In this document: positions 1-11,240 of the stretch, in pieces
Numbering within the stretch: position 1 is the stretch's first letter
Layout: every line of letters starts with the position of its first letter
Assembly (NCBI GenBank): GCA_028583605.1
Contig: CM053330.1
Coordinates: 15,649,539-15,713,538, forward strand
Source: Dastarcus helophoroides
Taxonomy: Eukaryota; Arthropoda; Insecta; Coleoptera; Bothrideridae
Direction: 5' to 3'
Length of the DNA: 64,000 bases
The notes under the pieces: model-generated
Seen by the model: the letters and a program-made list of their open reading frames with translations, nothing else
Database searches by the model: none
What the model was told of the DNA's origin: nothing
Made by a program: the position numbers and the translations under genes

Positions 1-600
1 GACAAAAGTTCTTATTGTGCCAAGCTTGACCGCACAGGAATTTGTCGCCTCCGGCCATCTTGTATGTCTCAAGAATATTGCCCTTGGGGGGATCAGAACT
101 CTCAGTTCCTGCCAGCATCTCCTATGAAAGTAATTGTAGAAAAAATATTTCATCAACCATCCTTCCGTGTTTCCAGGAAACAATCAAATTTTCGAAATCA
201 ATTAGGAGAATCGCTCTTCTTAGAATTGAATAAAAAAAAAACAAAGTGTGCTTTAGGGCTGAATTCCAAACATAAGAATAGTATTCCGGTGTTGGCCTAA
301 CTTGAGCTTTGTGGAAAGTCAGGAGCTGATGAGATGTGCGACACTTTTTAGCTCTAAGAAGAAAATTCAGCTACTGAAAGGCGGACTTGGCAATGGCACG
401 CACATGGTTGTTTGAAGAGGAGTTAGTGCTCGCATTTATTTCTAGGATAGACAAATTAGATCTCATAGGGGGGATTTTATGGTGCATGAGGATATTGGTT
501 GCACTATCCTTTGGCGTTTTCTTAAAAGAAACAGCGAGTTACCTAACAATTTTTTAAGAAGAGTCAGATGGTCTATGATATTTTGCCGATGAGGATTCTC
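1..600 (-). mobile_element. Jockey-like LINE fragment (3' part of reverse transcriptase)
   Basis: Read on the minus strand, this matches almost position by position the C-terminal part of the plus-strand LINE at 7150-8045. Shared blocks include the stretch around ATCTAATTTGTCTATCCTAG, the ACATCTCATCAGCT block and AAATTCCTGTGCGGTC. It encodes a broken version of the RT thumb and C-terminal region (a LLRAKK..TSHQLL-like stretch) with stops and frameshifts. The window edge cuts it, so its true 3' end is not visible. It is a dead copy of the same family as the 7150-8045 and 5432-5542 fragments. Confidence 0.75.
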
Positions 601-895
601 ATCAGGCACACGACTAATAGAATAAAAATGATAATAAGAATATTGGTATTTGGAAATAAAAAATCAAAATTTTGAGAAATTAGCACAGAATTTTTCAATT
701 GAATAAATAAAATTGCCTGGGAGTACCTAATCAATTAATTTTTCTAAATAACACTTGGGTCTTTTGATTAAATTCCATCCAATTTTTATTACTAAAAAAT
801 TGCTCATTTATTTTGGTTTCACACCTACCCGATATAAATGGGTCAAAAATAAAAACACATTTTATACGTAAATAAAAATTTTTTAATTATATTAC
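601..895. other. AT-rich intergenic stretch, no gene seen
   Basis: No coding or repeat feature recognised. It lies between the LINE fragment and the 3' end of the proline-rich gene. Confidence 0.5.
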
Positions 896-2182
896 TTATT
901 TATATTTATAAAATGGATGGAGAGGTGGCGGGGGAGGAAGATAAGGAGGAAGGTATGGAGGCAGATAAGGAGGAAGAGGTAGGAAAGGTAGACATGGTGG
1001 TGGAGTAGGTGGAAGGGGTAGACATGGTGGAAGTGGAGGAGGACATGGTGGAAGAGGAGGAGGACATGGTGGAGGGGGAGGTAGACACGGTGGCGGCAAC
1101 GGATTACATCCACATGGTGATGGTATTAATTTGTCTAATAGTGTTGGTAGCTGCAAAAAAATCAAAATTATCATTAAAATATTATAGGTATCAGCTTAAT
1201 TATGAATATCAAGAATAGTTCGAGAATTTTAATTTAAAGCAATCTCCTATGACTTATATTAAAGAGACAGAAAATTATTAAGTTGCTTGCATTTTAATCT
1301 AAAGACAGATTTTGAAAACGCTTTCGCCGATATAATGTCTCAAAATTTGAGGTATAGTTAGAAAGAATTTACGGCTTTTCGCTGTCAAAGGCAACCACAG
1401 ATTTATAATGAAATAGACTGCGACTGCCTATTTATACATGATTAAAGATCTAATATTCCAAGAATTTTTGCCAATTTAAAGAATATAAAAAAATAATAAA
1501 ATGAACTAAAAATGCGAAAAAAAAATATTTTGAAAGAAGAACTTGAATCTCTCTATTTACATAAAAATTATAACTTCAATTTTTGATACATATTTAGGTC
1601 AACTTTTTAAGAACCATTTTTTAGGATAAATAATAACAGTTAACGAAACTTATAAGTATTTATATTTTTATATCTTTGTGTCTGTAAAACTTAAAAATAA
1701 ATTTTATATTTCCTCCCAATATAATCACCCGCAGCAGCGATATCTTGTAATGACGTGGCGTTCTGAAAATGTATTTTGCAAGGGTCTCTTTATGAATTGG
1801 AATACTAGTCAATGGGTACCAAATCTAGACCACATGGTCGATACGTGACGCAGCAACAACGCCTATTCAATTTTAGGTATTTTATGATGTGTTGTAGGTT
1901 TTTTAAAATTTATTATTGCCTTAAATACAGAAATAAAAGTTCCTTTTTTTAATATTTAGTATTAATCACCAAAAGTAAATCTTAAAATATCTTTTAGCGA
2001 CTAAATTATAAATGAAACGTAACTTACCAACTTGAGAAGTGCGAGTTCTGGATCAAGAGCTCTAGCATATGGTGAAAACTAAAAATAAAAGCAAAATTTT
2101 AGGTACAGTTTGATGAAGTAACTTATAAACTTACCTGAAGTAAAGTAACTATTAAAAAGCAAAGTCTTGTTCTTCTGGTCAT
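896..2182 (-). CDS. Small secreted proline/cysteine-rich protein, 3 exons
   Basis: Spliced model on the minus strand: exon 1 2182-2135, exon 2 2078-2028, exon 3 1150-896. All junctions are GT-AG and phase 0, and the predicted protein is 117 residues. Exon 1 encodes a short basic-then-hydrophobic leader (MTRRTRLCFLIVTLLQ) that fits a signal peptide ending at the splice site. Exon 2 gives 17 residues (FSPYARALDPELALLKL). Exon 3 gives a CGC motif followed by imperfect PPPC/LPPC repeats and then LPPY repeats, ending FYKYK. Intron 1 is 56 bp and intron 2 is 877 bp. The three-exon, phase-0 layout with a leader exon ending in a Gln codon is the same as in the two VPVP genes at 18737 and 39217, although the mature proteins are not obviously alike. 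A structural cuticle, silk or secretion component is possible but unproven. The plus-strand frames here are shadows of the repeat. Confidence 0.62.
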
Positions 2183-2227
2183 AGTGAAATATATATTTGA
2201 ATATCACATGCAACAACATTGTTGTCT

Positions 2228-2236
2228 CTATATATA
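2228..2236 (-). promoter_or_regulatory. Possible TATA box of the proline-rich gene
   Basis: TATATATAG on the minus strand begins 54 nt upstream of the predicted ATG. A weak initiator-like TTCAAAT lies about 38 nt downstream, which would leave a very short 5' UTR. Such motifs are common by chance in DNA this AT-rich. Confidence 0.3.
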
Positions 2237-2700
2237 ATATCATGATGGTTGTGTTTACATTTAAATCCGAATATTTTTATATCACGGTTCTAACCATTCA
2301 TGATACTCATCTAGTATTCGTATTCATGGAATAAATATCCTAATAGTTAGAAATGTTTATCAACATTGGAGGCAATGCTTCCACTCAAGATCAATGTCGT
2401 ACAATGAATTCTATTCATAGCAATATCATATCATAGCAATGCTTATTAATATTAATTAACCTTGATTTCATTTGTAGCAAGTTTATTGACTGGAGACACC
2501 TTCAGCCTCTACAATAACAATATATCCTCCCTCTACATCCTTCACGTTCTCCATTTCTAATATCACTCTTATATTGGATGGAGTTATCTGGGGCAAAAAA
2601 TTGCTGATAAATAAATAAAACAACACAATTGATATAACTTTAATCATTTTCAATTATGAAGGATCGAAATTTATATGAAACAATTCCATTTAATTCTATA
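2237..2700. other. Intergenic, no gene seen
   Basis: Ordinary AT-rich sequence up to the left end of the Tc1/mariner-type element. Nothing coding recognised. Confidence 0.5.
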
Positions 2701-3124
2701 CAGGGTGATTCATTAAGAATGGGCAATCTCTGAACTGGAGATACTACACACCAAAATATGGTGAATGAGCTTGACATGCCTTATACAAATGTTGCAGTTT
2801 TACGAGATACAGGGTGTTCAAAGTTGGAATTTTAATTTGAAACTTCTTAATAATTTTGTGATTTTAAGCAGTATCGTCTGGAAAATTGGCAAACTTATGT
2901 TTTTTAGCATGAGAATTACGAATTTAATGCTAAATTTTGCAATATTTATACAGGGCGTTAGTTACAACCTGTTACTTAAGTAAATTACAACATATATTTT
3001 TGCCCTAATGAGTTATGGATAAAATGACTAAAAAATCTAAAAAACAGTTTAATTTTAAATAAAAAAGGTACTCTTGTTTATTTCATGTAACTCTATCAGT
3101 TTTTGAGTTATTCGCATTTTAAAT
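2701..3124 (+). repeat. Left terminal inverted repeat
   Basis: It pairs with 4437-4849 over its whole length with scattered mismatches. It carries internal CAGGGTGTTCAAA and ACAGGGCGTTAGTTACAA motifs that recur at the right end and in the lone end at 20121. Confidence 0.85.
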
Positions 3125-3292
3125 ATTCACTTTTATTTTTTTATTACTTTTTTCAAGTAGACTTGTGTCAGCACTTATCAATTTTTCGTGTAAAGAAATA
3201 TTTGGCAATTCAACTGTCACTAAGTAAGAGTGTTTATTGTATTTTTCTAATTTACTTAGTGTTATTTGTAGTAAAGGTTCTAAAATAAGTAA

Positions 3293-4324
3293 ATGCTACG
3301 ACATGATGAATTTTATAATAGTGAAATGCGTGATATGATTTGTGTTGTTGTTCAGTCAAATTATAGTGGACTTGGTGCAGCCAGAAAGTATTTAGAATTA
3401 CACCCAAATCGAAGACAACCCAATCACAAACTCTCCAGACGTATTTACACCCGTCTAGGCGAAATAGGGTGTTTTCCTCCTAAAAGCTTAAATGGTGCTA
3501 GAAAAACTTTTAACGTCGATGATGAAGAAGAATTCGTATTTCGGAAAATCCAGATATCAGTACCCGTCGGTTAAGTGCGGCCACAGGAATAAGCCAATCG
3601 TCTATCTGGGGAATTTTAAAGAAAAATAATCCCCGTCCATACCGCTATACTCCTGTCCAAAATTTGTTACCTCAAGATTTACCAGTTCGCCTACAGTTTG
3701 CTCAATTTATGCTGCGAAAAACAGGATTTTCTTAATAACCTCCTTTTCACTGATGAGGGGATGTTTACTAGACGAGGTGTTTTTAATTGGAAAAACAATC
3801 ATTTGTGGGAATCCGAAAATCCACATGCTCTAAAGAAACGACATTTTCAGCATGAATTCAAGGTAAATATTTGGTGTGGTGTAATATTTGGTTTTTTTTA
3901 TTGATCCTTTTGAACTTCCTCCTAATCTGAATGGGCCTCTCTGTTTAAACTTCCTTGAACAAAATTTAAACACACGACTAGAAGATGTACCACTAGCCAT
4001 ACGCCGCCACATTTTTCTCTGCCAGTACGCCAATACCTGAATGAACATTTTCCTCACCGGTGGATTGGGCGTGGCAGTGAATTTGTTTGGCCACCTAGAA
4101 GTCCAGATTTAAACCCTCTAGACCTCTCAATATGGTCACAAATGAAGGACATGGTTTACAAAGAAACAATTTATTCCATCGAAGAATTACGACAGAAAAT
4201 TCAAGAAGCTGCTAATATTATTACAAATAATCGACAAATGTTATTTAATATTCAAAGATCTTTAAGGATACGCCTTACAAAGTGTATTGAAGTGGAAGGC
4301 GGTCATTTTGAGCATTTACTTTGA
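3293..4324 (+). pseudogene. Transposase (Tc1/mariner superfamily), frameshifted and missing a catalytic segment
   Basis: Three reading frames in succession encode recognisable transposase parts. An N-terminal helix-turn-helix region runs from MLRHDEFYNSEMRD through a GLGAARKYLELHP segment. The first catalytic Asp lies in LLFTDEGMFTRRG. The C-terminal PVRQYLNEHFPHRWIGRG and WPPRSPDLNPLD block holds the last catalytic acidic residue. Breaks fall near 3550-3570, around 3690-3700, at a stop near 3900 and near 4010. Between IRRHIF and PVRQYLN the stretch that normally carries the second catalytic Asp (the QxDGAPxH region of this family) is mostly gone, probably by a small deletion near 4010-4030. 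The element cannot encode its own enzyme. Confidence 0.85.
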
Positions 4325-4436
4325 AGTTTTCTTTTATTACTGTTACTGATTGTGATTTGTTGCCTTTACTGTTATTACCTCGCATAGTAGTAATTTAAAA
4401 GAATAAATTCATTTTACAACAAACAAATTCATTGAA

Positions 4437-4849
4437 TGTTTAAAATGCAAATAACTCAAAAACTGATAAAGTTACATGACATAAAAAAAAAAGTACCTTT
4501 TTTTATTGAAAATTAAACTGTCTTTTAGATTTTATAGTCATTTTAGCAATATCTCATTAGGCAAAAAAGATATGTTGTAATTTTCTTAAGTAACAGGGTG
4601 TAACTAACGCCCTGTATAAAAAGTGCAAAATTCAGCATTAAATTCGTAATTCTCATGCTAAAAAACATAAAGTTGCCAATTTTCCTGACGATACTGCTTA
4701 AAATCACAAAATTATTAAGAAGTTCCAAATTAAAATTCCAACTTTTAACACCCTGTACCTCGTAAACCTGCAACATTTGTATAAGGCATGTTAAGCTCAA
4801 TCACCATATTTTGGTGGGTAGTATCTCCATTCTTATATGAATCACCCTG
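4437..4849 (-). repeat. Right terminal inverted repeat
   Basis: Reverse complement of 2701-3124. It ends in ATGAATCACCCTG. Confidence 0.85.
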
Positions 4850-5408
4850 AATATGGAGAGGGCCAATTATTAAAATTGGAAAAAATTATATTGAAAAAAT
4901 ATTAAATTTTCATAGAAAAATGGAATTTTTTTAAATCATTTTCTGGAATCTCGAGTCTAAAATCAAAATATTAAAAAATGTAAAAATTTGAAGTTGAAAA
5001 TAAACAAAGATCATCGCAATTTTTAGAAAAAAATAATCCCAATTTATAAAAAACTTTCAGAGGCTAAATCTGAAATTTCGAAAAAATATAGAAATTATTT
5101 ATACGTCGAAACAATGGAAAAGATGAATCTCAAAAATAATTCTGAATTTTAATTTTAAGTTAAGAGTTCAATTTAAATAAACGGGAAATTGATAATCGAA
5201 ACGATGACAAAAGTTGAAAATTTGAGATAAAATTCCACATTTCAAAAACAGGGTGAAACTTGTATAATGACATAAAAGAATTAATTTAACACGTTTTTTA
5301 GAACGGTCCAAAAAGTATAAATATTTCTCCTGGTTCCATACAGATTTATAATACCATGCAAATTTATAAGCCCCAAAATTTCCGAAAATTTGTGTTATAA
5401 ATTTTTAA
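4850..5408. other. AT-rich intergenic, no gene seen
   Basis: Loose GAAAATTT/TTGAAATTT-type low-complexity sequence. No coding signal recognised. Confidence 0.5.
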
Positions 5409-5653
5409 TAGCTATCAAAATACTTGTAAGATGAAAATAAAGGTTCATTGCCATTTAAACTTGTTTCCGTATCTTACTCGCGGTGTTCCGAAGGCACAAT
5501 AAGGTTGCCCTTTGCGAGTGGATTGAACTTAAAAAAATAAAAAACGTGGGGTGCAATAAAATTGCTAACTAAACTATTCGTGCATCAATTATTTTTCATT
5601 TTATGCGCCCCATGTTTTTTGTTTTACATCTTACAAGTATTTTTATTGCTATA
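5409..5653. repeat. Miniature inverted-repeat element, left arm split by a LINE tail
   Basis: The left pieces are AGCTATCAAAATACTTGTAA at about 5410 and ACGTGGGGTGCAATAAAA at about 5543. They are the reverse complements, in order, of TTACAAGTATTTTTATTGCT (ending about 5650) and TTTTATGCGCCCCATGT (about 5600-5617). The two left pieces are separated by a LINE 3' fragment at 5432-5542 that has no counterpart in the right arm. Confidence 0.6.
5432..5542 (+). mobile_element. 3' tail fragment of Jockey-like LINE
   Basis: It matches the end of the 7150-8045 element: GGTTCATTGCC, TTACTCGCGG, then CCCTTTGCGAGTGGATT and an A/T-rich tail ending in AATAAAAA. It is only about 110 bp, a severely 5'-truncated insertion inside the inverted-repeat element at 5409-5653. 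Confidence 0.65.
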
Positions 5654-6119
5654 AATTCATAATCATAAATTTTCAGGACTATCTGTATGGTCAAAATCCT
5701 GAAATTCAAGTGGAAAATTAAAAAATAGAACAAAAAATTAAACACTTACTAAAACTATAAATTCGCTCTTAACCCTTAAGTGTGGACATTTCATTTTTAT
5801 AAAACTAGCCTGGACATGAGGTCTCACAAACTCCTATATTTGAGGGAAAATTCTTAATGCAAATACCATAGTTAATTAAGTTGTTAAATTTAATTTTATT
5901 ATTTATCTTATTTTAAATTGCCCAACAGTATTTGCCATTTACAGGGCAGTTACTACTACTTAAAATTACAATCAAAAAGAAAAAATAAATCTAATATGTA
6001 ACCAAAAAATAATTAGGGGCGCATTTAACAACATTATTGTATCCAAAGAAATTATGATTCGTGATTTCAATTTTTTTAATCTACAGCAAAATATATCTTA
6101 GTTATTCTTTACTAAGCTG
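5654..6119. other. Intergenic, no gene seen
   Basis: AT-rich sequence without recognised features. Confidence 0.5.
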
Positions 6120-7150
6120 TTAAAGACGCGCATCTTAGTCTTCAGGGGTGAGTATTTAAAAATATTAGTTCTGAACTTAGGTATGTGGAAGGTAACAGAA
6201 TTTCTAGTGTTGACTCGGGACACATTAAAAAATAACTTTTGTAGCAACAAAGGACAGTCCAAGGTTCCATTGACAAGTTGATGAATAAACGCTGCCAGAC
6301 TTGCACGTATTCTATCTTGAAGTGATCGAAAGTCAAATAATGCTTGATCTATATGCCGAGGAGGATGGATAGTGGTTGAATTTCTTAAGATGCATAAATT
6401 TAAAAAATCGTCTTTGTACGTTTTCGATCATGTTGGTCAAGTAAGCCTGATGATATGGATTTCAAATGACTGAGGCGTATTCTAATTTAGATCGTACAAT
6501 GGCATAATAGTCTTTTGATGGCATCAGTATTATCAAATTCATTACAGTTTCGAATAACAAAACCCAATGATTTAAGAGCTGGATTTACGACACTAATTTT
6601 TCTTGAAAGAGAGGTGGTCATCAAACATCACTTTTAAGTCTCTAATTGCTTGATGTCTGGTTAGTTCTTCATGTGCAATCCTGTAATGAAACCCAATTGT
6701 TGCGAGGCGCAATGAATAAGACGCAATGCTACATTTGCGAATGTTTAAGATTAGTGCATTCTCTACAGTCCACTTATCTTGCTGCAAATATTCTGCGTCT
6801 TGAATGCATTCCACTGTTCTATATAATTTAACATCATCAGCATACAGAAGGCATTTCAAGTATTTTAAATCAACATCAATGTCATTAATATAAACCAGGA
6901 ACAGCAACGGCCCCAAATTCGAGCCTTGTGGCACTGCGGATCTCTGCACGTATACTTCGGATTTGTACCCATTGACAACCACATCTATTATGCAAAATTC
7001 GGTCAAATGCTTTACTGATGTCGGTGAAGATAACATCGACTTGCTTCTGCTGGTCCAGATTTTCAATTAAAATTAAGTCACACATGCCAGGTTCGATGTG
7101 ATTGATCTTCCGGGTACAAAGTCATGCTGATGTAATGGTCGAATAAGTCG
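6120..7150 (-). pseudogene. Jockey-like LINE reverse transcriptase, C-terminal two thirds
   Basis: Minus-strand pieces read in order as an RT. They are QHDFVPGRSITSNLA, then VDVIFTDISKAFDR (catalytic motif A with its Asp), a frameshift near 6980-7000, then VPQGSNLGPLLFLVYINDI and the catalytic LLYADDVKLY. They end with a FNVSRVNTRNSVTFHIPKF C-terminal block typical of the clade. Stops and frameshifts make it non-functional. The upstream part of the same element appears beyond the inserted plus-strand LINE, at 8060-8640. Confidence 0.82.
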
Positions 7151-8045
7151 AAGCGAAACAATTCGCAGATGATAGTAACCTTGTGTCTTTTTTTTCTTGG
7201 ACAAACCATTATCTATCGCTGGTTCAGATCAATTAAGGGAACATCAAATAGAGATGATTAATCGGTATCTCGAAATCATTCGGGAATGGGGTAAGAACAA
7301 TTTGGTTGACTTCAACGCTTCAAAAACTCAGGCCGCGGTTTTCTCTAAGAAAACATCAGAAGACAATGCAAGAAACATACTAATGGACGATAAAATCCTC
7401 CCGATGGGATCTAATCTGTCTATCCTAGAAGTGCATGCGAACACTAACTTCTCTTGGGACGATCATGTGTGCGCCATTACCAAGTCCGCCTCTCAGAAGC
7501 TAACCTTTCTTTTTAGAGCTAAAAAGTACTTCACATCTCATCAGCTACTAACAGTATACAAAGCCTAAGTTAGGCCAACACTAGAATAGTTGTCATGTTT
7601 GGATTTCAGCCCCAAAACACACTTTAGCTCTCTTGGATTCAATTCAAAGAAGAGCGATTCGCCTAATTGATGACGAGAGTCTGACCGATTCTCTCGAAAT
7701 TCTAGAGCACAGGCTTATGGTTGGCGACTTGTCTCTTTTCTACAAGTACTATCATGGAAGATGCTCGCAGGAACTAATAGGATTGATCTTTCCAAGGGCA
7801 AGATTCTTGAGGCAAATTCCTGTGCGGTCCAGCTTGATACAGTGAGGACTTCGTCTACGGATACTCTTTTTTCTATAGAACTTCCAAGATATGAAACTTG
7901 TTCCCGAAAGGAATTTTCCCCAAAAATTACAACTTATCCTTGTTTAAGAAGGCGGTTCATCGCCATCTATCCGCCTTCTACTCGCAGTGCTTTGAAAACA
8001 TAATGGGGTTACCCTTTGCGAGTGGATTAAACTTAAAAATAAAAT
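7150..8045 (+). mobile_element. Second Jockey-like LINE, 5'-truncated, inserted in the first
   Basis: The plus-strand RT begins just before an FADD catalytic motif (QFADDSNLV). It continues through WGKNNLVDFNASKTQAAVFS and FLFRAKKYFTSHQLLTVYKA to the C-terminal SLFYKYYHGRC and LRRRFIAIYP blocks. The 3' tail is CCCTTTGCGAGTGGATT followed by AACTTAAAAATAAAA near 8040. One stop near 7566 and frameshifts near 7620 and 7830 break it. Both flanks are the same minus-strand element, so this is a nested insertion. The copy at 1-600 and the tail at 5432 belong to the same family. Confidence 0.8.
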
Positions 8046-8059
8046 TCACAACAGTCTGA

Positions 8060-8640
8060 GGAACAGAGTATATATCTCCATTAAATAGCATTTCTCCTGG
8101 AATTGACGTTCTCCCTTTCTTGCCTCCTGGTTAGGAAGTTTTTGTAATCTAAACGACTCAATTTTTTGCATGATGTCCTATTGCGAAAACTTAGTGTAAT
8201 CATTATTATTTTTAGATTGCTTATGGATTTTGTAGTATTTGTATTTCAGATTTAGTGTTCTTTTCAAGTCTGGAGAAAACGATTTGGGGTAATTGCTCTT
8301 GTGACCCCTAAGTAAAGGGACAAGTCCATCCAGTAGCTCATAAATACGACCGTAAAAATCCTTATATGCTTCATTGACGTCTTGATGTGCCTATAGAAAT
8401 GACCAATCAACACACAGTATGTCGTTATATAGTGCAATAAAATGGGCCTTTTTAAACTTATAATTTTTATTAATTGAAAAGAATGAAATTTTATTGTTTT
8501 TGTCTCATTAAATTTCGACACCTATCTCAGGAGATGGATGATAGTTGTCTTCTTTCACTAGAGGAACATTGCTTCTTTTTAGCTCACATTTACAATTTTT
8601 ATGCAAGAAAATGTCGAATGCATTGCCATGGATATTCTTC
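8060..8640 (-). pseudogene. Endonuclease end and RT linker of the interrupted Jockey-like LINE
   Basis: On the minus strand a DNYHPSPEI stretch (end of the apurinic-type endonuclease) is followed by FKKAHFIALYNDILCVDW. After that come VNEAYKDFYGRIYELLDGL and YPKSFSPDLKRTLNLKYKYY. This order matches the endonuclease-RT linker of Jockey-clade LINEs. It is the 5' part of the element that resumes at 7150. About 100 residues expected between the two parts are missing, so the later insertion was accompanied by a loss or the element was already deleted. Confidence 0.65.
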
Positions 8641-9457
8641 ACAAACTGCGACCGATTTACTACTCAAATTGTTGTTGACAAAATCAGGAACATTGACAAA
8701 CATTGACAAACTAGGGCTGAGAAAAGATAAATAGTTCTTAAATGAAAGGATTTACAGTATAAAAATTAAACTTTTAACTATAATTTTAAGCAAAAAGCCG
8801 TAAACGAGATTTATTGATTCTGAAAATCACAAAACTCAAGGGGTCTGTGCTCCTTCTTCAGACTTAAAGGTTAAGAAAAATATCGAAATTTTTATACAAT
8901 ATAAAAAATACGTGCAAAAGAGAAATCGTCGAAGTTTTCGTGTAAAATACAGAAATTGATGGTTTAAACTTAAAACTTTGAAAAAATTGTCGGGCATAAA
9001 GCCGATATTCTAATATCGGAAAGTTTATTTAAACAATTGTGAACAAAAATGAAATTTTGAGAAAAATGTCGAAATGTTCCATTTAAGAATTCCAATTTGT
9101 CAGAAATATTCTCCGAATAAAGATTCAAAGGATACGTAGAAATTAAATTTGAATTATTACTAGAGAGCGGATTTTATGCAACTTACATATGCATGCATAT
9201 TTTGGTGATGCTGGCATATTTCTAATAACTGTGCATATTTGGGCTTTTTTTTATTGCATTTGGTAAGAAAAAGAGTGAATTTTAACACTAAAATAAAATG
9301 TTGTCAAAATTAAGTCATTATTTAAAAAAAATGTAGATTCCTTAGGTAAAATGTTTGGTCAATGAGCAACTATATGATTGTTATTACAATTTTAAGTAGG
9401 TAAATAACATTTATATATTCGGCTTACATATTATAGGTATATTTTTATTACATTATA
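8641..9457. other. Intergenic, no gene seen
   Basis: AT-rich. It may include decayed 5' sequence of the minus-strand LINE near 8640-8740, but nothing firm. Confidence 0.45.
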
Positions 9458-9700
9458 CAGTGGCGGACAAAAATAGATTACCTCCTTTATTTAGGAATTC
9501 AATTTTCAGTTTTCGATCTCACTTGATAACTGTGTGAGTGAAATGACTAAAATATTCTTAGTTTTTAGCAGAAATGTATTGTGACTTTTATAAATAGAAA
9601 ACTGACCGAAAACCCTTTTAATTACAAGTTTGCTTTAAACTGATTACATTGTGAATGCATTAGGATTCAAAAAGTAATATTTCTTTTTATCGTGTTTCAA
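9458..9700 (+). mobile_element. Lone Tc1-like transposon end
   Basis: CAGTGGCGGACAAAAATAG follows a TA at 9456-9457. This is the typical outer end of many insect Tc1-family elements. No partner end or transposase was found nearby, so it is probably a truncated copy with an unknown inner limit. Confidence 0.45.
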
Positions 9701-11240
9701 TTAGTCGAAATATCGATTTAAATTCAGAATTTCAAAACAAAATTCATATTTTAATAAGAAGGTTGAAATGTTAAAAAAAACTGAAAATTTTAAATCTAAA
9801 TTCAGATGTTTGTCCAAATTTATTTTAAAGAAATCCAGATTTTTCAATTTCAAGTTAAACTTTGAATACTATTTATTTAATGTTCAGTTTGGTTTTTGAA
9901 CCAATTTATTTTTAAAATTTTTCTCTTTATATTTTGATCTTTACTCAAAATGTCAAGTTAAAATTCTTAATTAAAAGAGAACAAAAACGTAGAGATTAAA
10001 CTAAAAGTTTGTGTTAAAAAAATAAAAAAATAATTTTAATCACAAGCAAAAATATATTTTTTTTCTGAGATTTTTTAAAAATTTCAACATTTAAAGAAAA
10101 TCTTAATTTTCGGAAAATATTAATTTATTTTTCGAAATGTTGAAAATTTCAAAGAAGTCCAAATTATCGAAAAATTGCATTTTCTGAAAATAGTTAAAAT
10201 TCCGAAAGTCAAAATTTTTGAAAAACTTTAAAATCCTTAAAATAAGTCCAAAAAAGGTAAAAACTTTTAGTCACCATCCTAAAAAATCCAAATTATGAAA
10301 AAAGTTAAATTTTTTAAAAACTAGAAAATTGTTGAAAAATATAAAAGTGAAAATTTTGAGAAATAATCGAAATTTTGAAAATTTCAAACTTTTTAAATAA
10401 AGTCCAAATTTTTAAAAAGGTCGAAATTTTTAAGTCGATATGTCAAAAAGTCAAAATCCATAAAAGGTTAAAATTTCGGAAAATTTAACGTTTTTAAGAA
10501 AATAGTCAACATTTTAGGGGAAAAGATCTAAATTGTAGAAAACAACAAATTTTCAAAAAAGTCAAATTTCCAATATAATTAAAAATTTTGAGAAACAGTC
10601 AAAATTAAAAAAAAAAATTAAATCTTAAGAAAAATTCAAATTTCCACCCGAAAAAGTCGACACTATGAGAAAGAGTTGATAAAAGAAAGAGTTCTATAGT
10701 TAAGATGTTAAAATGTCTAAATTTTTAAAAAAGTCGTAATTTTCAGTAATAAATCGAAATTTAAAAAGGTCGAATTTTTTACAAAAAATTTCAACGTGGA
10801 ACTTTTCAAAAAAAATTAAGATTTACGAAGATATCTAAATTGCGAGAACAATTTGAAATTTGGAGAAAAAATTGAAATTTTGAGAAAAAAGTCGAATTTT
10901 GAAAAATGTCCTATTTTTTAAAAATAAGGTCCAATATTTTTAGAAATAATTCAAAATTTCAAAAAAACCTGAATTTTAGAAAAAGTTAGACATGTGATCA
11001 AAACATCACGAGCAGAAATAAATTTTGGAAAAATCAAATTTTTAGAAAAGGCGAAATTTTCAACATAAGTAAACAATTTTGAAAAAAAGTGTAAATTTTA
11101 TCACAAAAAAGTCAAAATATTTTAAGTAATTTAACTTTTCGTAACAATTTTAGGTCAAAGTTTAAAAAAAAATTTTGGATAGTTTCAATTTTTAGGTCTT
11201 AATTTTCAAGAAAGTCGGTTTTTCAGTGAAAACATGGAAA
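9701..11240. repeat. AT-rich degenerate repeat field, GTCAAATTTTGAAAAA-type
   Basis: Long run of loosely repeated words such as AAAAAGTCGAAATTTTGAAA with variable spacing of about 15-35 bp. The plus strand is purine-biased. No coding potential. Confidence 0.6.

Larger units (their letters stand above)
2701..4849 (+). mobile_element. Tc1/mariner-superfamily DNA transposon, complete but inactive
   Basis: The ends are CAGGGTGATTCAT at 2701 and its reverse complement ATGAATCACCCTG ending at 4849. Terminal inverted repeats of roughly 420 bp (2701-3124 and 4437-4849) enclose a broken transposase reading frame. The left end is preceded by TA; the right flank reads AA, so the TA target duplication is not intact on both sides. 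Short minus- and plus-strand reading frames in the two arms encode near-identical peptides, which shows how similar the arms remain. A diverged single end of a related element lies at 20121-20560. Confidence 0.85.

Noticed and set aside
1009..1218. Plus-strand frame rich in Glu, Val, Met and Asp
   Set aside because: It is the complement of the PPPC/LPPY repeat exon. The minus strand has a signal peptide, matching splice phases and a sensible stop.
2765..2983. Near-identical peptides encoded at 2765-2983 (+) and 4543-4800 (-)
   Set aside because: Explained by the transposon's terminal inverted repeats, not by a duplicated gene.
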